64,000 nucleotides of DNA from Phaseolus vulgaris (Eukaryota > Streptophyta > Magnoliopsida > Fabales > Fabaceae), in contig NC_023751.2 in assembly GCF_000499845.2 (NCBI RefSeq), forward strand, positions 33,788,309-33,852,308, given 5' to 3'. Position 1 is the first letter of the stretch; each line of letters begins with the position of its first letter. Of the stretch, positions 10,855 through 24,406 are shown piece by piece. The position numbers and the translations under genes were made by a program. The notes beneath the pieces were generated by a model. That model saw nothing but the letters and a program-made list of their open reading frames with translations, was not told the DNA's origin and did not search any database.

Positions 10855-13800
10855 TTACATTCTTCTTATTTGGATGAAAAAAAAAAAACTAATTAAAGGA
10901 ATTTTAATTAATTTATTTGAATTCAAGGAATTTAATGTAAGATTGTTATGCATTTTTAGTAACAGTATAGATCGTTCTCTGCCATTTTCTTAATTAGAGT
11001 AACTATATATTAACAACCTTCCATCAAATTATAACTGAAGACAGAATTTTTTTTATTGAAAAACAACAATTTAAAAAATTATATTATGTCATATTATATT
11101 TATAAATTTTACTGTTATCAAACATTTTTGTAAGAAGAATTTTTTAAATCTTTTTACACAAAATTCTTTATTCTTTGTTTTTCCTTTAGATCTAGTAATC
11201 AATCTTGGTGGATTCTACTATATACTAAATTTGGATAACTAGCATTAGCCCCTTAAATCTTGAAGTTTATCGAGTCTGAGGGGATAAAATTCTAGAGGTT
11301 GTTTGTAAAAGCAAGCAAATAAGATAAGGGTTGTATTGAACTTACCCTGATCCTTTCTCTTGAATTTATTGGTAATCTTTGGATCAGGTGTTAGTCTTTG
11401 GTAGAACTTACTTAATACAGGTCTTTCGGAAGGTGTCAATTGTTATTATGTTCATGGAATATCCTGGATGTATATATCCATATGAAATCTATGTGATTGT
11501 TTTAGGTTGGAATTTAAAGAATATTAAATAATTGAGAAAATGATCATATAGGCGATATTCTATTTTTATTCTCTATAAATTTTATTGAGGTGTTATATAT
11601 CATCATAACATACAGAAGAATCATATCAAATTTTCATTTGTCTCATTGCAAATTCTAATAAAAACATGTTTGGATTCTCATCATGAACGATCATAGTCAA
11701 TAAAATTATAAATTCGTTAGTAAAAAAAATCCATTTGCAATATTCCAGTATTTGATTATAGGTAGAATTTAAATTTTAATCTAGGTGAAATCCATCTGAA
11801 AAGTCAATAAATGACTTTCCTCTATAAAGTCAACAAAATATATGGAAAAATTTTCTACTCTACTTTCTCTTTCTCATGAAAATGAATTTTCTAATCCTCA
11901 TATTGTATTTCATTATGATTCTTAAACTTATTTACTGTACTTTTGATTATGTTTATCGGTACAATAATTTTTTTTTCTGATTCTCATATTGTATTTCATT
12001 ATGACTCATGAACTTATTTATTTTACATGTTTATCGTCACAATAAAGGAAATTGTATTTCTTATGTGTAAATATTTTTTGGATGTCATTGATAAATCTAT
12101 TTTATAATAGATTATGCTATCCATTTTTTAAAATTTTTATATCTTTTTTGTTTGTTTGTTTCTAAAGCACCTTACTAAACAAAAAATTAAAGAGACGTAG
12201 TACATTATCTTAGTTGAAGATTAGAAGAATTCTTACAGTGAATATAGACTTAGACCAAATAAATGAGGACTTATGCACTTAAAATGACTTTAAAAAAAAA
12301 TTAAAAACTAACAAAATGAATATTAATGATTAACTAGAAATAAATCTGACTTCGCTTACTAAAGATTCAATCAAGTATTTTTATGTTTGAGGGTTATACT
12401 TTTCCTTAAAATTTGGTGTGTTATGACTGAATGACAACTTGAATAACTGAAAAGGATTTTTCTTGAGTTAGTTATGTAATTTTTAATTTTGGTGGTGGTT
12501 GTTTCCAATTTAAGTTTCAATCAATAGGTTTTAATTAGTTTGATTTTTTTTAATGTCAAGCTAAATTAAACATTTTCCTTAAAAATATATTATTGAGTAA
12601 ATTAAAAGTTTAATCGTTAATTTTTTTTCTTATAGGTTTAGTTATGTATTTTTTATTTTTTTGGGTAAATTTTGTTTTATTCTTATTGGTCAGATTTTTC
12701 TTCTAAGTTGCCTTGAAATATTAGTTACGAAGGTGTTATCCAAACTATGATTTTCATATATATTATGTATTGAGAAAATGTCGGGCAATATCATTAAAAA
12801 TAATTTTTTTTAGAACTAGTTGTCTATTTTTACTTGTTGATCACACTCTGACAATCAAGTCACTGAAAGTATACAAAACAAGATAAGTATTCAGTTTCAG
12901 TCTAGTATTCAGAAATAACATACTCTTTTATAACTACTCTCATAACCGCTTTCTCTCATGAGAAATTTATCTATACTGGAAACATAAAATAATAACAGAA
13001 AAAGGACACCACTTATCTTCCGGTGCTAACAGTAGGAAAATATTCTATTTACGTGTGTACCCTTACTCACGGTGCTTCTCTTATTTAACAACTTTATATT
13101 TTCAACCAACAACTATATGCATGTATTTACATAACTTAATAACCACACACACTTATCTTTTAGGTTAAAAAATATATTATACTAATAACCTTATATTAAT
13201 ATATGACAAAAATAGTATTCTCTAATTGACTTACCAATATAATTGGGCTACCATGCCCGTACACCGAGGTCCAAGCACTCGAGTACTTAGCCTAATATAG
13301 TGGCTATTATCCATTATTTTATTTTCCAGCTTTTAAAGCATTTGTTAACATATTTTTTTGTTGGTAAAGTCTGAATTATTATTTTTAATTTAAAATATAT
13401 TGAACCAGAAGTAAATGATAAGTGAAATTATTGAAACATATTTTTTCTAAATTTAGTTATGAATTTTTATTTTATGGATACATTATGTCCTTATTAAAGT
13501 TTTTAGATTATAACTACTAGAGTATTAAAACTTGTTTTTCTTTTCTATTTAAATAATATTAAATCAAAGTTAGAATTTTTCTTTAAATATATGACATCAA
13601 TGAAAACAGGTGGAATAAGCGGGAAACATTTTTTTTTCTAGAATTAATTATTAGTTTTTTACATTGTGTTGAGATATTTGTTCGGAAATTTCAGGAAGGC
13701 TTATGACTAAAATAACATTTTTGTATTAAATTAAAATTAATTTAAGAGTAAAAATATTAGAATAATATGAAAATCAAATTTATAGAATTAATAATGGATT

Positions 13801-15057
13801 TTTTTTATTTATTTTAAAATATTGGTTGTTGTTGTGCGAATTTAGGATTATAATTAAGAGTTTAATCAAATTGTGATTACTATTAGAGAACTAAATATAG
13901 TGATTATTTTTCTAGCAAAAATTATGAGATGTTAAGGTTGATTAGTAACTGGAATCAAGTTAAAAAGGAATTAGAAGAGGTAATTTTAAATTTAACTTAA
14001 TAACACTTAGAGAATGAACTATAATAATTCTTTTTCAATTAAATTAAGATAAATTATGAATACTCAGATATTGAAATAGAAGTATGATATTACATAAAGT
14101 AATAAGAGGTTTCGATGCAAAAATTAAATTCTACAAAAAATATCTTAATGTTCATTTTTTGAGTTACTTGGTTTCAAGAATTAAAATCAGAAAGACATAA
14201 TTTATATATGTTTCCTGGGATTTATGATTTTTATATTAAATAACTTTTCACAAACTAAAACAATGTCATAAAATTAGTGAATGATACACAAACAATTTAA
14301 AATACTGGAAATTATTCTTAAAATTGAAGTTTCAATTAAATAAAAGCTTATTACAAAAATTCAATTTAAAACTTAGAAAGAGAAGTTTAAAATTTAAACG
14401 CATAACAGTATAAATAAATTAACATATGACAAATTAAAGATGGACGTAAATATAAATTGCAATGAAAGTTTATTAAGAAGATATAAATGCCTTGAAAATG
14501 TTACATTTGACCCATTTATAGATTATACTCTCACTATTTAGTTATTTATTTATTTATTTATTTATATCATTTAGACGTTACATCGCGATGCTTTGTTTGA
14601 AAATAGTATTCGCAATTTTTTTTAATTCTTTTACGTTATTATCAACTCCTTGGTAATTATATTTTTTCCATAAATAAACCATGAAGAGAAAGAAGAAAGA
14701 TTGGAACAACCTAAAGCCAAAAGTAAAAAACAAAAAACAAAAAAACCTACTAAACTTAACACATCACTATGTGTAAATTTTAATACATAACAAAGTATAT
14801 TTTTTTAAAAAAAATATTTTATCCGTCAACTATAGAAATGTTATATTTACTCAAGTGATGTATTGTTTTCATCACACGTGAATAGTAGAAAGTGTTCATT
14901 GATGTTCTATTTTTGTTGCAACTACAACAAAGAAACTATCTTTTTCTAACATAATTTGGTTGGATAAAAATAGCTGTGATATATAGAAAAAGGGTAAAAT
15001 AAAAGGAGATGGAAGAAAAAGTAAATAGAAAGAATGAGATAAGGAGGAAATCTGAAT
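10855..15057. other. AT-rich intergenic DNA, no supported gene
   Basis: No intact coding gene is seen. About 11225-11450 has a minus-strand frame of 64 codons without recognisable domains. About 12840-13110 and 13235-13310 (CCGTACACCGAGGTCCAAGC) are less AT-rich and look like retroelement LTR debris, but no boundaries could be set. Everything else is low-complexity A/T-rich DNA, including a TTTA run near 14545-14565. Confidence 0.5.
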
Positions 15058-15231
15058 ATGGCTGCACGAATGGCTGTGTGTGAATCTTCTGCCATTCTTA
15101 CTGCAAAAGCTTCATCTACAGACACCAAGAGACAAGTTGTGGTTGGACCACCACAACCATTATTAAATCTAGATACACAGCTCTCAAAAGCTTACCTTAT
15201 GGTAGGTGAGTTCAGTTCACACTTTAAATGA
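15058..15231 (+). other. Short ORF, possible orphan first exon (57 codons)
   Basis: A plus-strand frame starts ATGGCTGCACGAATGGC and runs 57 codons to TGA. The peptide is not low-complexity: it begins MAARMAVCESSAILTAKASS and continues with RQVVVGPPQPLLNLDTQLS. After codon 48 comes a good splice donor, CTTATG|GTAGGTGAG, with GT at 15202-15203, so 15058-15201 may be a 144-nt first exon in phase 0. The Ser/Ala-rich start resembles an organelle transit peptide. I could not find a following exon: the next clear feature is the plastid insertion at 15590, which may have separated it from the rest of the gene. I do not recognise the protein. It could also be chance; the opposite strand has a 60-codon frame. 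Confidence 0.35.
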
Positions 15232-15706
15232 ACACTGAATTTTATATTTCCTCTCATTTTATGTAGAAAAAACTTGTATAAGTTATTTCGGTTCGCAAGA
15301 AATAAAAAACTAATTTTAAATTAAAAAATTAGATGTGTATTTTTAAATTTAAAATTACATTAGTTTGTGACTTAAATATTATAATTTAAATAATTTTTTT
15401 AATATAAATATACATATTATAAGAAATAGATTTTAAATCTAATCCAATTTTATAACTCTAACTCAAACACTTGTCAATTCGTATGTAATATTATATATTT
15501 ATGATTGGTACGGGTGACTTCATAAGTTCAATTGACTCTTGTAAGGATGATAATTTCTAAATGACTTTGATACTATATTAAAAATTGTTCTATATAATCG
15601 ATAGGTTTCAATGTATACATAGGGAAAACTGTGTGCAATGAAAAATGCAAACACGACTTGGGGAGTTTTTTTTTTGTTTTATTCTATTGTTGAATTTGAT
15701 TAATAC

Positions 15707-15746
15707 TTCATTCGACTAGTTGAGTTCAAGTCCCGGATAACTCATT
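15707..15746 (+). pseudogene. trnK: trnK-UUU exon 2 remnant (plastid-derived)
   Basis: TTCGACTAGTTGAGTTCAAG followed by TCCCGGATAACTCA corresponds to the 3' exon of plastid tRNA-Lys(UUU), including the T-arm GTTCAAGTCCC. Changes in the acceptor and T stems and the absence of exon 1 make it non-functional. Confidence 0.75.
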
Positions 15747-15884
15747 CTAATTTCTAGTCGAAGTTATATATATAGATAGATAGATATAGAAAAGAAACTT
15801 TTTTATGAATCAATGAAATCGGGTAAAAAGGAAAATTTGGATAAACCGAAATGAATAAGAACATACTATAGATATTAGTATTGG

Positions 15885-15914
15885 TTGACACTGATATATC
15901 AGTCATGTTATACT
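15885..15914 (+). promoter_or_regulatory. Plastid psbA promoter remnant
   Basis: TTGACA (15885-15890) and TATACT (15909-15914) are spaced by 18 bp, as in the plastid psbA promoter for the bacterial-type polymerase. Both boxes are intact, but in the nucleus they should not drive that polymerase. Confidence 0.8.
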
Positions 15915-16001
15915 GTTGAATAACAAGTCTTCAAATTCTCGCATTATAGAGAACTTTTGTGCTTGGGAGTCCCTAATGATTAAATGAACAAAGATTTTAC
16001 C

Positions 16002-16945
<944 letters not shown>

Positions 16946-17589
16946 TTATTTGGACAATATGTGTTAGATAGTTTTTTTCATGCGAAGAAAAAGCCAATTT
17001 TTTTTCTTCGAAAAAAGTTTTGAAATAGAAAAAAAATTTCAAAAATAAAGCAAATTGATAGATTAATTCAATAATAAATAAGAAATGGAAATTAGTACTC
17101 CATTTTGCTACTATTCAATCAATCCCCAATGTTTAGTTAAACATGTTATCCCCGACATTTTAATTTAATATTATTAATTTTTAAAATATAATTATTATCT
17201 TAAAAAATAAGTTGTTTAATACATCTACATATCAAGTCTAAATCCACTTAACTTACGAGCTAAACAAACTAAAGCAAATAGTTTAAACAAGAACCACTTA
17301 CATGGAACATTCGATTAAACTATTTGCTTAAACCCATTTAACTTTATTATTTTGTAAAATTAATTATATTTTCTTAAATTAAAACCATAACTAGTTAATC
17401 ACGTATGATGTTTTAATTTTATAAAATAAAATAAATTATGCTGAAAAAACTAAGTTTAAATTTATTATAATTTTGATAAAAAAAGGACCATGTTACAATG
17501 GAAATATATCGGTCCATAATGGGTTTCAGCCTGTGTCTGAACTATATTATGTGATATGTGATTTTCACATCTAATAATCATGTCTAATT
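16946..17589. other. AT-rich intergenic DNA
   Basis: No gene is seen. The first 180 bp could still be degenerate plastid spacer DNA, but I cannot show this. Confidence 0.5.
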
Positions 17590-18060
17590 AGCTAAATTCT
17601 CCCTCCAACTCCATATATTTTCCAATATTTTTATATTTTTTTTTAAATTTCAATAATATTTCAAGAGTGTAATATTTTTTTTTTCATTTTAAAGTAGTGT
17701 TGGTTGTTTGTAGTAGTTGGTGATGAGAACTGAGATAAATTTTATGATATTTATACTGATGGAGTTTAATTTCTATCGACTTAGTATTTTTTTTATTTTT
17801 TAAAAGTTACAATATTAAAAAAAAAATAAAAAAATCAACAAGTTGTAAAAAAACTCAAAAAATAATTTATCCTCCTTGGGAAGCTTAGTTAACCTTTTCA
17901 CAGTCTCAAATAATAAAATTATTCTTTCAAATATTGTGATTGGATAAAAAAATGAAAATGTTGTCGTTAGAATTGAAAGAACGATATTTAAAAATATCAA
18001 ATTATACTTTATTTATAATTATTTAAATTTTTTTAAAGTTCATGGAAGTGCAGGGAGAAT
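17590..18060 (-). repeat. Interspersed repeat family R, copy 2
   Basis: It begins AAATTCTCCCTCCAACTCC and contains AGTAGTGTTGGTTGTTTG and TTTATGATATTTATACTGAT. It aligns with 45685-46160 in the same orientation and with 1980-2445 in reverse. No protein frame; ends are approximate. Confidence 0.55.
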
Positions 18061-18369
18061 TTGTCTCTAATTATCATCTATTTACATTAATCCGAAAATA
18101 GTTAAGTAAAATAGTGTAGATTTAGTTTTAATAGGTTTTGAATTTCTTCTATAAGGTAGACATGTGAAGAAAGTTGTTGACAATTGAGTACACCAAAATG
18201 GGCCTAGCACATTGGGCTTCTGCCTCATGAAATAGATCTGACACCTCTTCAGAGTAGTGACTCTCTTTAATTGCATTTACACCTACCCACCAAAACACTG
18301 AAATGAATGAACCAGAATTGGAACTTCTTCCCCTCTTTACTTCAATTCTCTCACGTAAAGGGCAAAGAA

Positions 18370-18447
18370 ATGAACGAGTCTTCTTCTTCTCCTGTTTTTC
18401 TCGCACGCTATGTTTCCGTTTCTTCATTAGTGGAATCCAGGTTTTGA
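18370..18447 (+). CDS. Possible upstream ORF (25 codons) before the receptor kinase
   Basis: An ATG lies 103 bp upstream of the receptor kinase start, out of frame with it. It encodes 25 residues starting MNESSSSPVFLARYV and stops 25 bp before the main ATG. If the transcript begins upstream of 18370, this ORF would be read first and could lower translation of the kinase. The transcript start is unknown, so this is only a candidate. Confidence 0.3.
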   Translation: MNESSSSPVFLARYVSVSSLVESRF

Positions 18448-18472
18448 GGTTACTGTGACGGAAGCCAAGTCC

Positions 18473-21400
18473 ATGGCGCTGCAATTTCTTCTCCTTCTGC
18501 TCGCTGTTGCTGCTCATGGACTCGCTTCCAATGCGGTCAGTGTGTTACTAAATGTTTCCTTAATTTGAAGAAATAGTAGCAATAATAATTTTTCTTTTTC
18601 TTAATTGTTCTTTCTTCTAAAATGTTTTATGCTGTGAACTGATTTGTGGAAGCTTTCTCTTGCTTGCAGACACTGAACGAGACTTGCGGATACTTCGATG
18701 CTTCTCTCAGTAGAGATACAAATGGTACGACTTCTTGTATTACTTACATAATGATGATAATTTGTATTTTAGAAGTTATTATTATTATTATTATTGTACT
18801 CTCTCCTATTCAAAATCATTGATGCTTGAGGTTTTCCCAATGATTATGAAGAGTCATTGAATACCTCTGATTTTAGACGAACATCACTAAATCATCTCAG
18901 TTTCACTACTAATATTTTGTGCTATATTTAGTGGATATGCCAAGAGACAAGGTCAGCATTGAAAATAAGTTACGCTTCTTGACTTTGAAAAGTGATGAAC
19001 AGTTTGAGAAAAAACTAAAACTTCTGATGGACAATTACTTTGAAATGGAAGGCATGTTTCTATTGTTTAGAATGTTAATTGAGGCCTTTTTAAAATGGTC
19101 CATGACCGACGCTGCCGCATTTGTTCAGACTGCAGTTTAAAACCTTGAAGTTAATTACGTGATAATAGGTTGTGTGTTTTAATGCAAGATAATTAAGTTA
19201 GATGTGGTTACACTTTACTATATAGATGGGGTTATTTAAAGTAGTTAGTTCTTACGTTACCTAATTACCTTAAACAATATGATTAATAGCAGCAGAAATG
19301 TGGTGGAAGGTGAAAATTGATCTGTTTTGGAGATAATTTCTGATTAATTTATTCAGTTGTTTGCTGGTTTAAGCCATAGGTTTAGATTGTGCGCTATTGC
19401 CTTGCTTTGTATTGTGTTACTCCAACCCTCTGCTTCATCAACCCTTATGGAATGGATCTGAAGCATGCTGGTTGCAGCCATTTTTACTGCCAGTAGCGAG
19501 TGGAGTGGTCTATTTTCTGAGATGTCAAACTATTTTTAGTTTTCAAGTGAGGCATAGACACTATGCAACTTCCGACAAGTCAGAGGTGTTAAACGAATAT
19601 TTTCGCTGCAATTTTGTTCACTCAGTTACTAAACTGAATAACAGTTTACATGAATAATTTGCTATTAACTGCCAAGTAAAACTTACAAGCTAACTGATAC
19701 ACATGCTAATTACTACAGAAACAACTAATTATAACTAATTGGTAGGTTTTTTCTCATGAGTGAGTTTGCATCTAGAGGCATCTTGTGCTCGCCAATATTG
19801 TCAAAATCGTGGATCATTCAAGGTTTGGAAGGGGGTAAAATGATCATAAGTTGATTGTAATATTCTCTAGAAAATGCACAATTATATTTAAATGTTGGTG
19901 ATGCAGTGTCAGTGCTGGTCGCTGAGAGCGATGAGTGGAATTGAGCGATAGTTTCTATCCTCATTTTGGGAACCCTTGCACAAATGAGATATCTATCTAA
20001 TTTTTTAATAAGGTTACAATAAACAATCTGAAATTTCTGCAAGCAAACTTGTATTCATTTAATGATCCTCAGATTCTCCGCTTTGCCTTGTGAGTTTGCT
20101 CGATGGTGCCCTCAAAGTTGCAGCTCACAATCTTGACAACATTGATATTCACATCCTATTATCTAAATAAATTGTATAAGAACTATTGTGCACAATTTCT
20201 TATTACTTAATTTTCGTGATTTGATGTATTCTATGTAAATTCTAAAACATTAAATCTGATGATGCTTGAAGTCACATTTTGATAGTGATTTTTGTTATTT
20301 GTTTGGATAGACTTTGAATACTAATGCTTGAGTTTTCAAATATTATATTATTTCCTCTCCTTCTGCAGTCCCTTGCCCAATTGGTTGGGTTATGGCCCCT
20401 AACAAGACCAAGTGCTTTCTTCATGTTGGGAGGCCTCAATCTTGGAATGACTCAGAGACCTGTTGTAGTAAGTATGGTGGGCATTTAGCGTCATTGACAT
20501 CACTTCAGGAGCTACAATTTGCTCAGAGCCTATGTGGTGAATCTGTGAATAGTTGCTGGATTGGTGGACAAAGATTCAACACTACAGCTGGTTATCAGTG
20601 GATGTGGTCTGACAATTCACCAGGGAATAACTCCATATTTCCATTGGAAGATGTCTTTCCCCATTGTAATGGAACTGAACTATCCTGTCATAAAAACAGT
20701 ACAGACAATTTGTGCACGGTAATGACTAATAATTCAAACTCTCTCATGAGTGAGAGATGCGACAATCCTCACTCTTCTCTATGTATACTTGATATAGGTA
20801 TGTTCTCGTTGTATATCACTACCAATTCTCATTTTACATTCGTTAGAGATTCAGTATTTATATTTTCAAATCTTTTTTATTCTATTACCCAAAACATCTC
20901 TTGCTATTAAAAAATGTTATTTCTTTTACTCTTTTTCTTCTTCTTCTACTTTTAATGAGTTTTTAATCATCATTTATGACTAAACTGTTTACCCATTTTC
21001 TTTTATCATAGATGCTGCATGTAACCGTATGCACTGCCATAGGGATTATTACCTTATCATCCTCATAGTGGTGAGTGCCTTGATACTCTCCACAACATTA
21101 GCAGTGGTAGTTTGGCTTCTTGTTTATAAGCGGGGAAAAAAAAGAAGGCGGTCTAGAAAAATATCTATTCCAGGAGCTTCTCTTCCATCATGGAAAGTCT
21201 TCACCAAAGAGGAATTAAGGTCAATTACAAAGAATTTCAGTGAAGGTAACCGTCTTGTTGGCGATACCAAGACTGGTGGTACATACAGTGGGGTTTTATC
21301 AGATGGTTCAAGGGTTGCAGTTAAGAGATTAAAGAGGACAAGCTTTCAGAGGAAAAAGGAGTTTTATTCTGAAATTAGCAGGGTTGCTAGGCTTAGATAT

Positions 21401-23191
21401 CCCAATCTGGTTGCTGTGATGGGATGCTGCTATGATCATGGTGACCGCTACATTGTTTATGAGTTTGTAGCTAATGGTCCCTTGGATAAATGGCTACATC
21501 ACATACCTAGGGGAGGTCGCAGCTTAGATTGGGCTATGAGGATGAAAATTGCGACAACGCTTGCTCAAGGAATTGCGTATGTTCAAATATACTTTTTTCT
21601 TTGCTAACTTTTACCACATTTTATCTACAATTTTTTGCCATCCTTGTCCAAGTGCATATTTTACTCAAATTAAAAAAAAATTCTTATGATACAGTTTGTT
21701 TTGCTATAAATGTGGGCATTTAGGTCATTCTGTTGTATTTGTGTGCATTCTTTGTAATCTGTACTGTATTGTATTGTGACTTTTAAGATTGCAAATTTCA
21801 CAAGGGAACATTTAATTTCACTAAAGAACTTTCATGTTTGGATTTCCTGGTTTATAAAACGCTCCTGCCATCCTGTTCTTGAATGTTATTTTGCATCAGA
21901 GCAATATCCTCTTCATTCTGTCTTTCGGTTTGGAAGATCCTTCCCATTTAACCAAGTAAATATTACAAAGGATAGTGGAGTTGAATGAATTAAAATATGC
22001 CCTGCTGGTGTACTTGGCTCAAAACCTCACGTGGATCCTGATCCATTTAGAAAAGAGGAAATAATTAAGGTGCTTTTTTAGTTGCTGGTGAGGTTTCAGT
22101 TTTCATTTTTATGTTATGTGCTATCTACAGTTTCCTTGTCCAGCACCAGCACAGTATCAATTGAGATATTTGCAGATTTTTTAAATTTATCTACATTTTC
22201 TCATGTTTATTTATGTTATGGATTTGTTTGTTTTCCTTACTGTATGTTTACCTTCATTATGTAAACTCTAGCATGGCCTTGTGTGCTTTATAGGAGGATA
22301 TAACGAAGAAATCCGATGGCTTTTTAGTCTAATTGTGCAGTATTAGTTAGCTTGTAAAAAAATTATGTAAAGGGTAAGTAAGTAGGCCATCATCTACCTA
22401 TCCAAGAAGAAAGAGCGGTGGGAAGGGATGAAGAAGAGAGGAGGAACTAGTTGAAACCCATGTTCAGGGAACCATATGCGTGTTTGTTGAGTTTTTCTTA
22501 ACGGTGATTACATTCCATTTCCTCCAACACATTATTCCCCTTGAGTTTTCCAAACTGGATTTGCCAGCCAAAAGTAATTAAATAAATTAAATACTCCATG
22601 CTCTGCAGTATTTTGAACTTAAATGGATACATTGATTAATTTATATTTTCCCCCCATTTCAACAGGTTTCTGCATGACAAGGTTAAGCCACAAGTGGTGC
22701 ATCGAGATATACGTGCAAGCAATGTACTGCTGGATGAGGAGTTTGGAGCACGGCTGATGGGTGTTGGTCTGTCCAAGATTGTGCCGTACGAAGTAATGCA
22801 TGAGAGGACTGTGATGGCAGGTGGAACTTCTGGATATCTTGCTCCAGAGTTTGTTTATAGAAACGAGTTTACAACAAAGAGTGACGTATATAGTTTTGGC
22901 GTCCTACTACTTGAAATAGTAAGTGGACGTAGACCTACACAGGCAGTTGATTCTGTTGGTTGGCAGAGTATCTTTGAATGGGCAACACCTCTTGTGCAAG
23001 TTCATCGCTACCATGAACTCTTGGATCCTCATATAACTTCATCCTCTTCTAGCATCATCCCAGAGGCTAGTACCATCCAAAAGGTGGTTGACCTTGTTTA
23101 TTCCTGCACGCAGCATGTTCCTTCTATGCGCCCTAGAATGTCTCATGTTGTTCACCAGCTGCAACAGATTGCCCAACCACCTGCAAAGTAA
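18473..23191 (+). CDS. C-type lectin receptor-like kinase (At1g52310 type), 545 aa
   Basis: Five exons join in phase with GT-AG introns: 18473-18535, 18670-18724, 20369-20797, 21012-21576 and 22666-23191 (1638 nt). Residues 1-20 are a signal peptide (MALQFLLLLLAVAAHG). About 42-182 is a C-type lectin domain with paired cysteines and the core CWIGGQRF, SDNSPGNN and CDNPHSSLC. About 196-220 is a transmembrane segment followed by KRGKKRRRSRK. The kinase domain follows, with VAVKRLKR (Lys 287), HRDIRASNVLLD (383-394), GYLAPE and DVYSFGVLLLEI. Length and architecture match the single Arabidopsis C-type lectin kinase, a plasma membrane receptor of unknown ligand. Oddities: the DFG position reads GVG (403-405) and the glycine loop reads GDTKTGG, so catalysis is doubtful. 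Intron 2 is 1.64 kb and intron 4 is 1.09 kb. A Copia element lies 450 bp beyond the stop. Confidence 0.93.
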
Positions 23192-23636
23192 TGCTAATTT
23201 AGTGGTAGTACTCTTCACCTCAAATTTCTGTATCTATAATTCAAACTGGAGGGGATATTTTCTTATACATTTAACATATATTATGTACTTTAACCTGCCC
23301 TTCTTTAGGGTCCAAATTAGCTTTTTGTTAAATCAAATGGGAACTAGGCTTAGAAGAGGCAAATTGTGCGAAACAATATTTGAAGTTATATACACGCAGG
23401 TGTAATTGTACTATTGATGGAACTGTACCATTTTGTCAAGTTATATACATGCAGGTGTAATTGTAATATTTATGGAATTGTACCATTTTGTCATTCTTGG
23501 CAAGACAACAAAAAATAGAAACTGAGGTGTGAAAGCAACATTTGTTCTTGGGTTTGTGTAGCCAAATAGTTTAATTATTTAATAATTATTTTTTAACAAG
23601 TGTTTGTCATAAATATAAGTGTAATTTTTAAAAAAA

Positions 23637-23641
23637 TAAGT
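23637..23641. repeat. Left target-site duplication TAAGT of the Copia element
   Basis: TAAGT directly precedes the left LTR and is repeated directly after the right LTR at 27094-27098. A 5-bp duplication is normal for Copia integrase. Confidence 0.85.
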
Positions 23642-23888
23642 TATTAAGGAAATAATAATTATAAAATTAGATGCAATTATTGTATGCAATATTTGACGAT
23701 ATTGTACTCAATTATATGCAATTAATTTAATAATTATAGAATCTCATGATTAGTATCCTATCTAATTAGATTGTAATTTGAGATAGAGAGAAATTTCCTA
23801 TATATTTCCTATACATGAGTGATGTAATATATACATAAGAGAATAAGAAACATCTTTTCCTCTTACCATTTTTTATCATTTTCTTATA
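23642..23888 (+). repeat. 5' LTR of the Copia element, 247 bp
   Basis: It starts TATTAAGGAAATAATAATTA and ends TTTCTTATA; the termini form a short imperfect inverted pair (TATTAAG/CTTATA) rather than the usual TG/CA. It is longer than the 3' LTR by about 14 bp because of a small indel near 23760. Confidence 0.9.
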
Positions 23889-23900
23889 TGGTATCATAGC
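23889..23900 (+). other. Primer binding site (initiator tRNA-Met type)
   Basis: TGGTATCATAGC lies directly after the 5' LTR and differs by one base from the common plant Copia site TGGTATCAGAGC. Confidence 0.85.
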
Positions 23901-23949
23901 ACCGATCTTGGTGCCAGCCTCTCCATTTTTATCCCTTAAATAAAAAATC

Positions 23950-24406
23950 ATGTCTGGCAAAGATGCAATTGGCAAGGCTATTTCCTCGCTCAACAATAAC
24001 GGTAAAAGTGACACGTTTGTTAGTTCTGCAGGTCTGCTTGCCCATAACTCCTCTTCTAATTCTGCTTTTACGAAACCATGGATTTTGGATAGCGGAGCAA
24101 CCCATCACATTGCATCTGATTCACAATTTTTCACACACTTCATCATCATTTATTTCAAATGTTAATTTGCCCACAAGCTCAACTGCGCCCATCTCATCTA
24201 CAGGCACAATTAAATTCAATGACAAAATCACTCTCAAAGATGTTCTTTGTGTTCCTTCTTTTAATTTAAATCTCATGTCCATTAGTAAGATAACCAGTTC
24301 CTTACACGCAGGCTTATACTACATGTCCCCTCTTCCAAACCAAGCCCACGCATCTCAAATATCGACCGATCCTGATTTATGGCACAAGCGCCTTGGACAT
24401 TCATAA
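23950..24406 (+). pseudogene. Copia protease and pre-integrase region, broken
   Basis: A frame starts with ATG at 23950, 61 bp after the end of the LTR, and contains the aspartic protease signature WILDSGATHHI at about 24080-24112. A frameshift follows. The pre-integrase segment ends with LWHKRLGHS near 24400. Gag, normally several hundred codons before this point, is absent. Confidence 0.8.

Noticed and set aside
18149..18517. A 122-codon minus-strand frame overlapping receptor kinase exon 1
   Set aside because: It is antisense to the promoter, leader and first exon, with no recognisable domain.
18919..19657. Two open frames (73 and 86 codons) inside receptor kinase intron 2
   Set aside because: The flanking exons join in phase without them, and neither matches the lectin kinase family.
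21776..22264. Open frames in receptor kinase intron 4
   Set aside because: They lie inside an intron whose borders give a perfect in-frame kinase join; no domain is visible.
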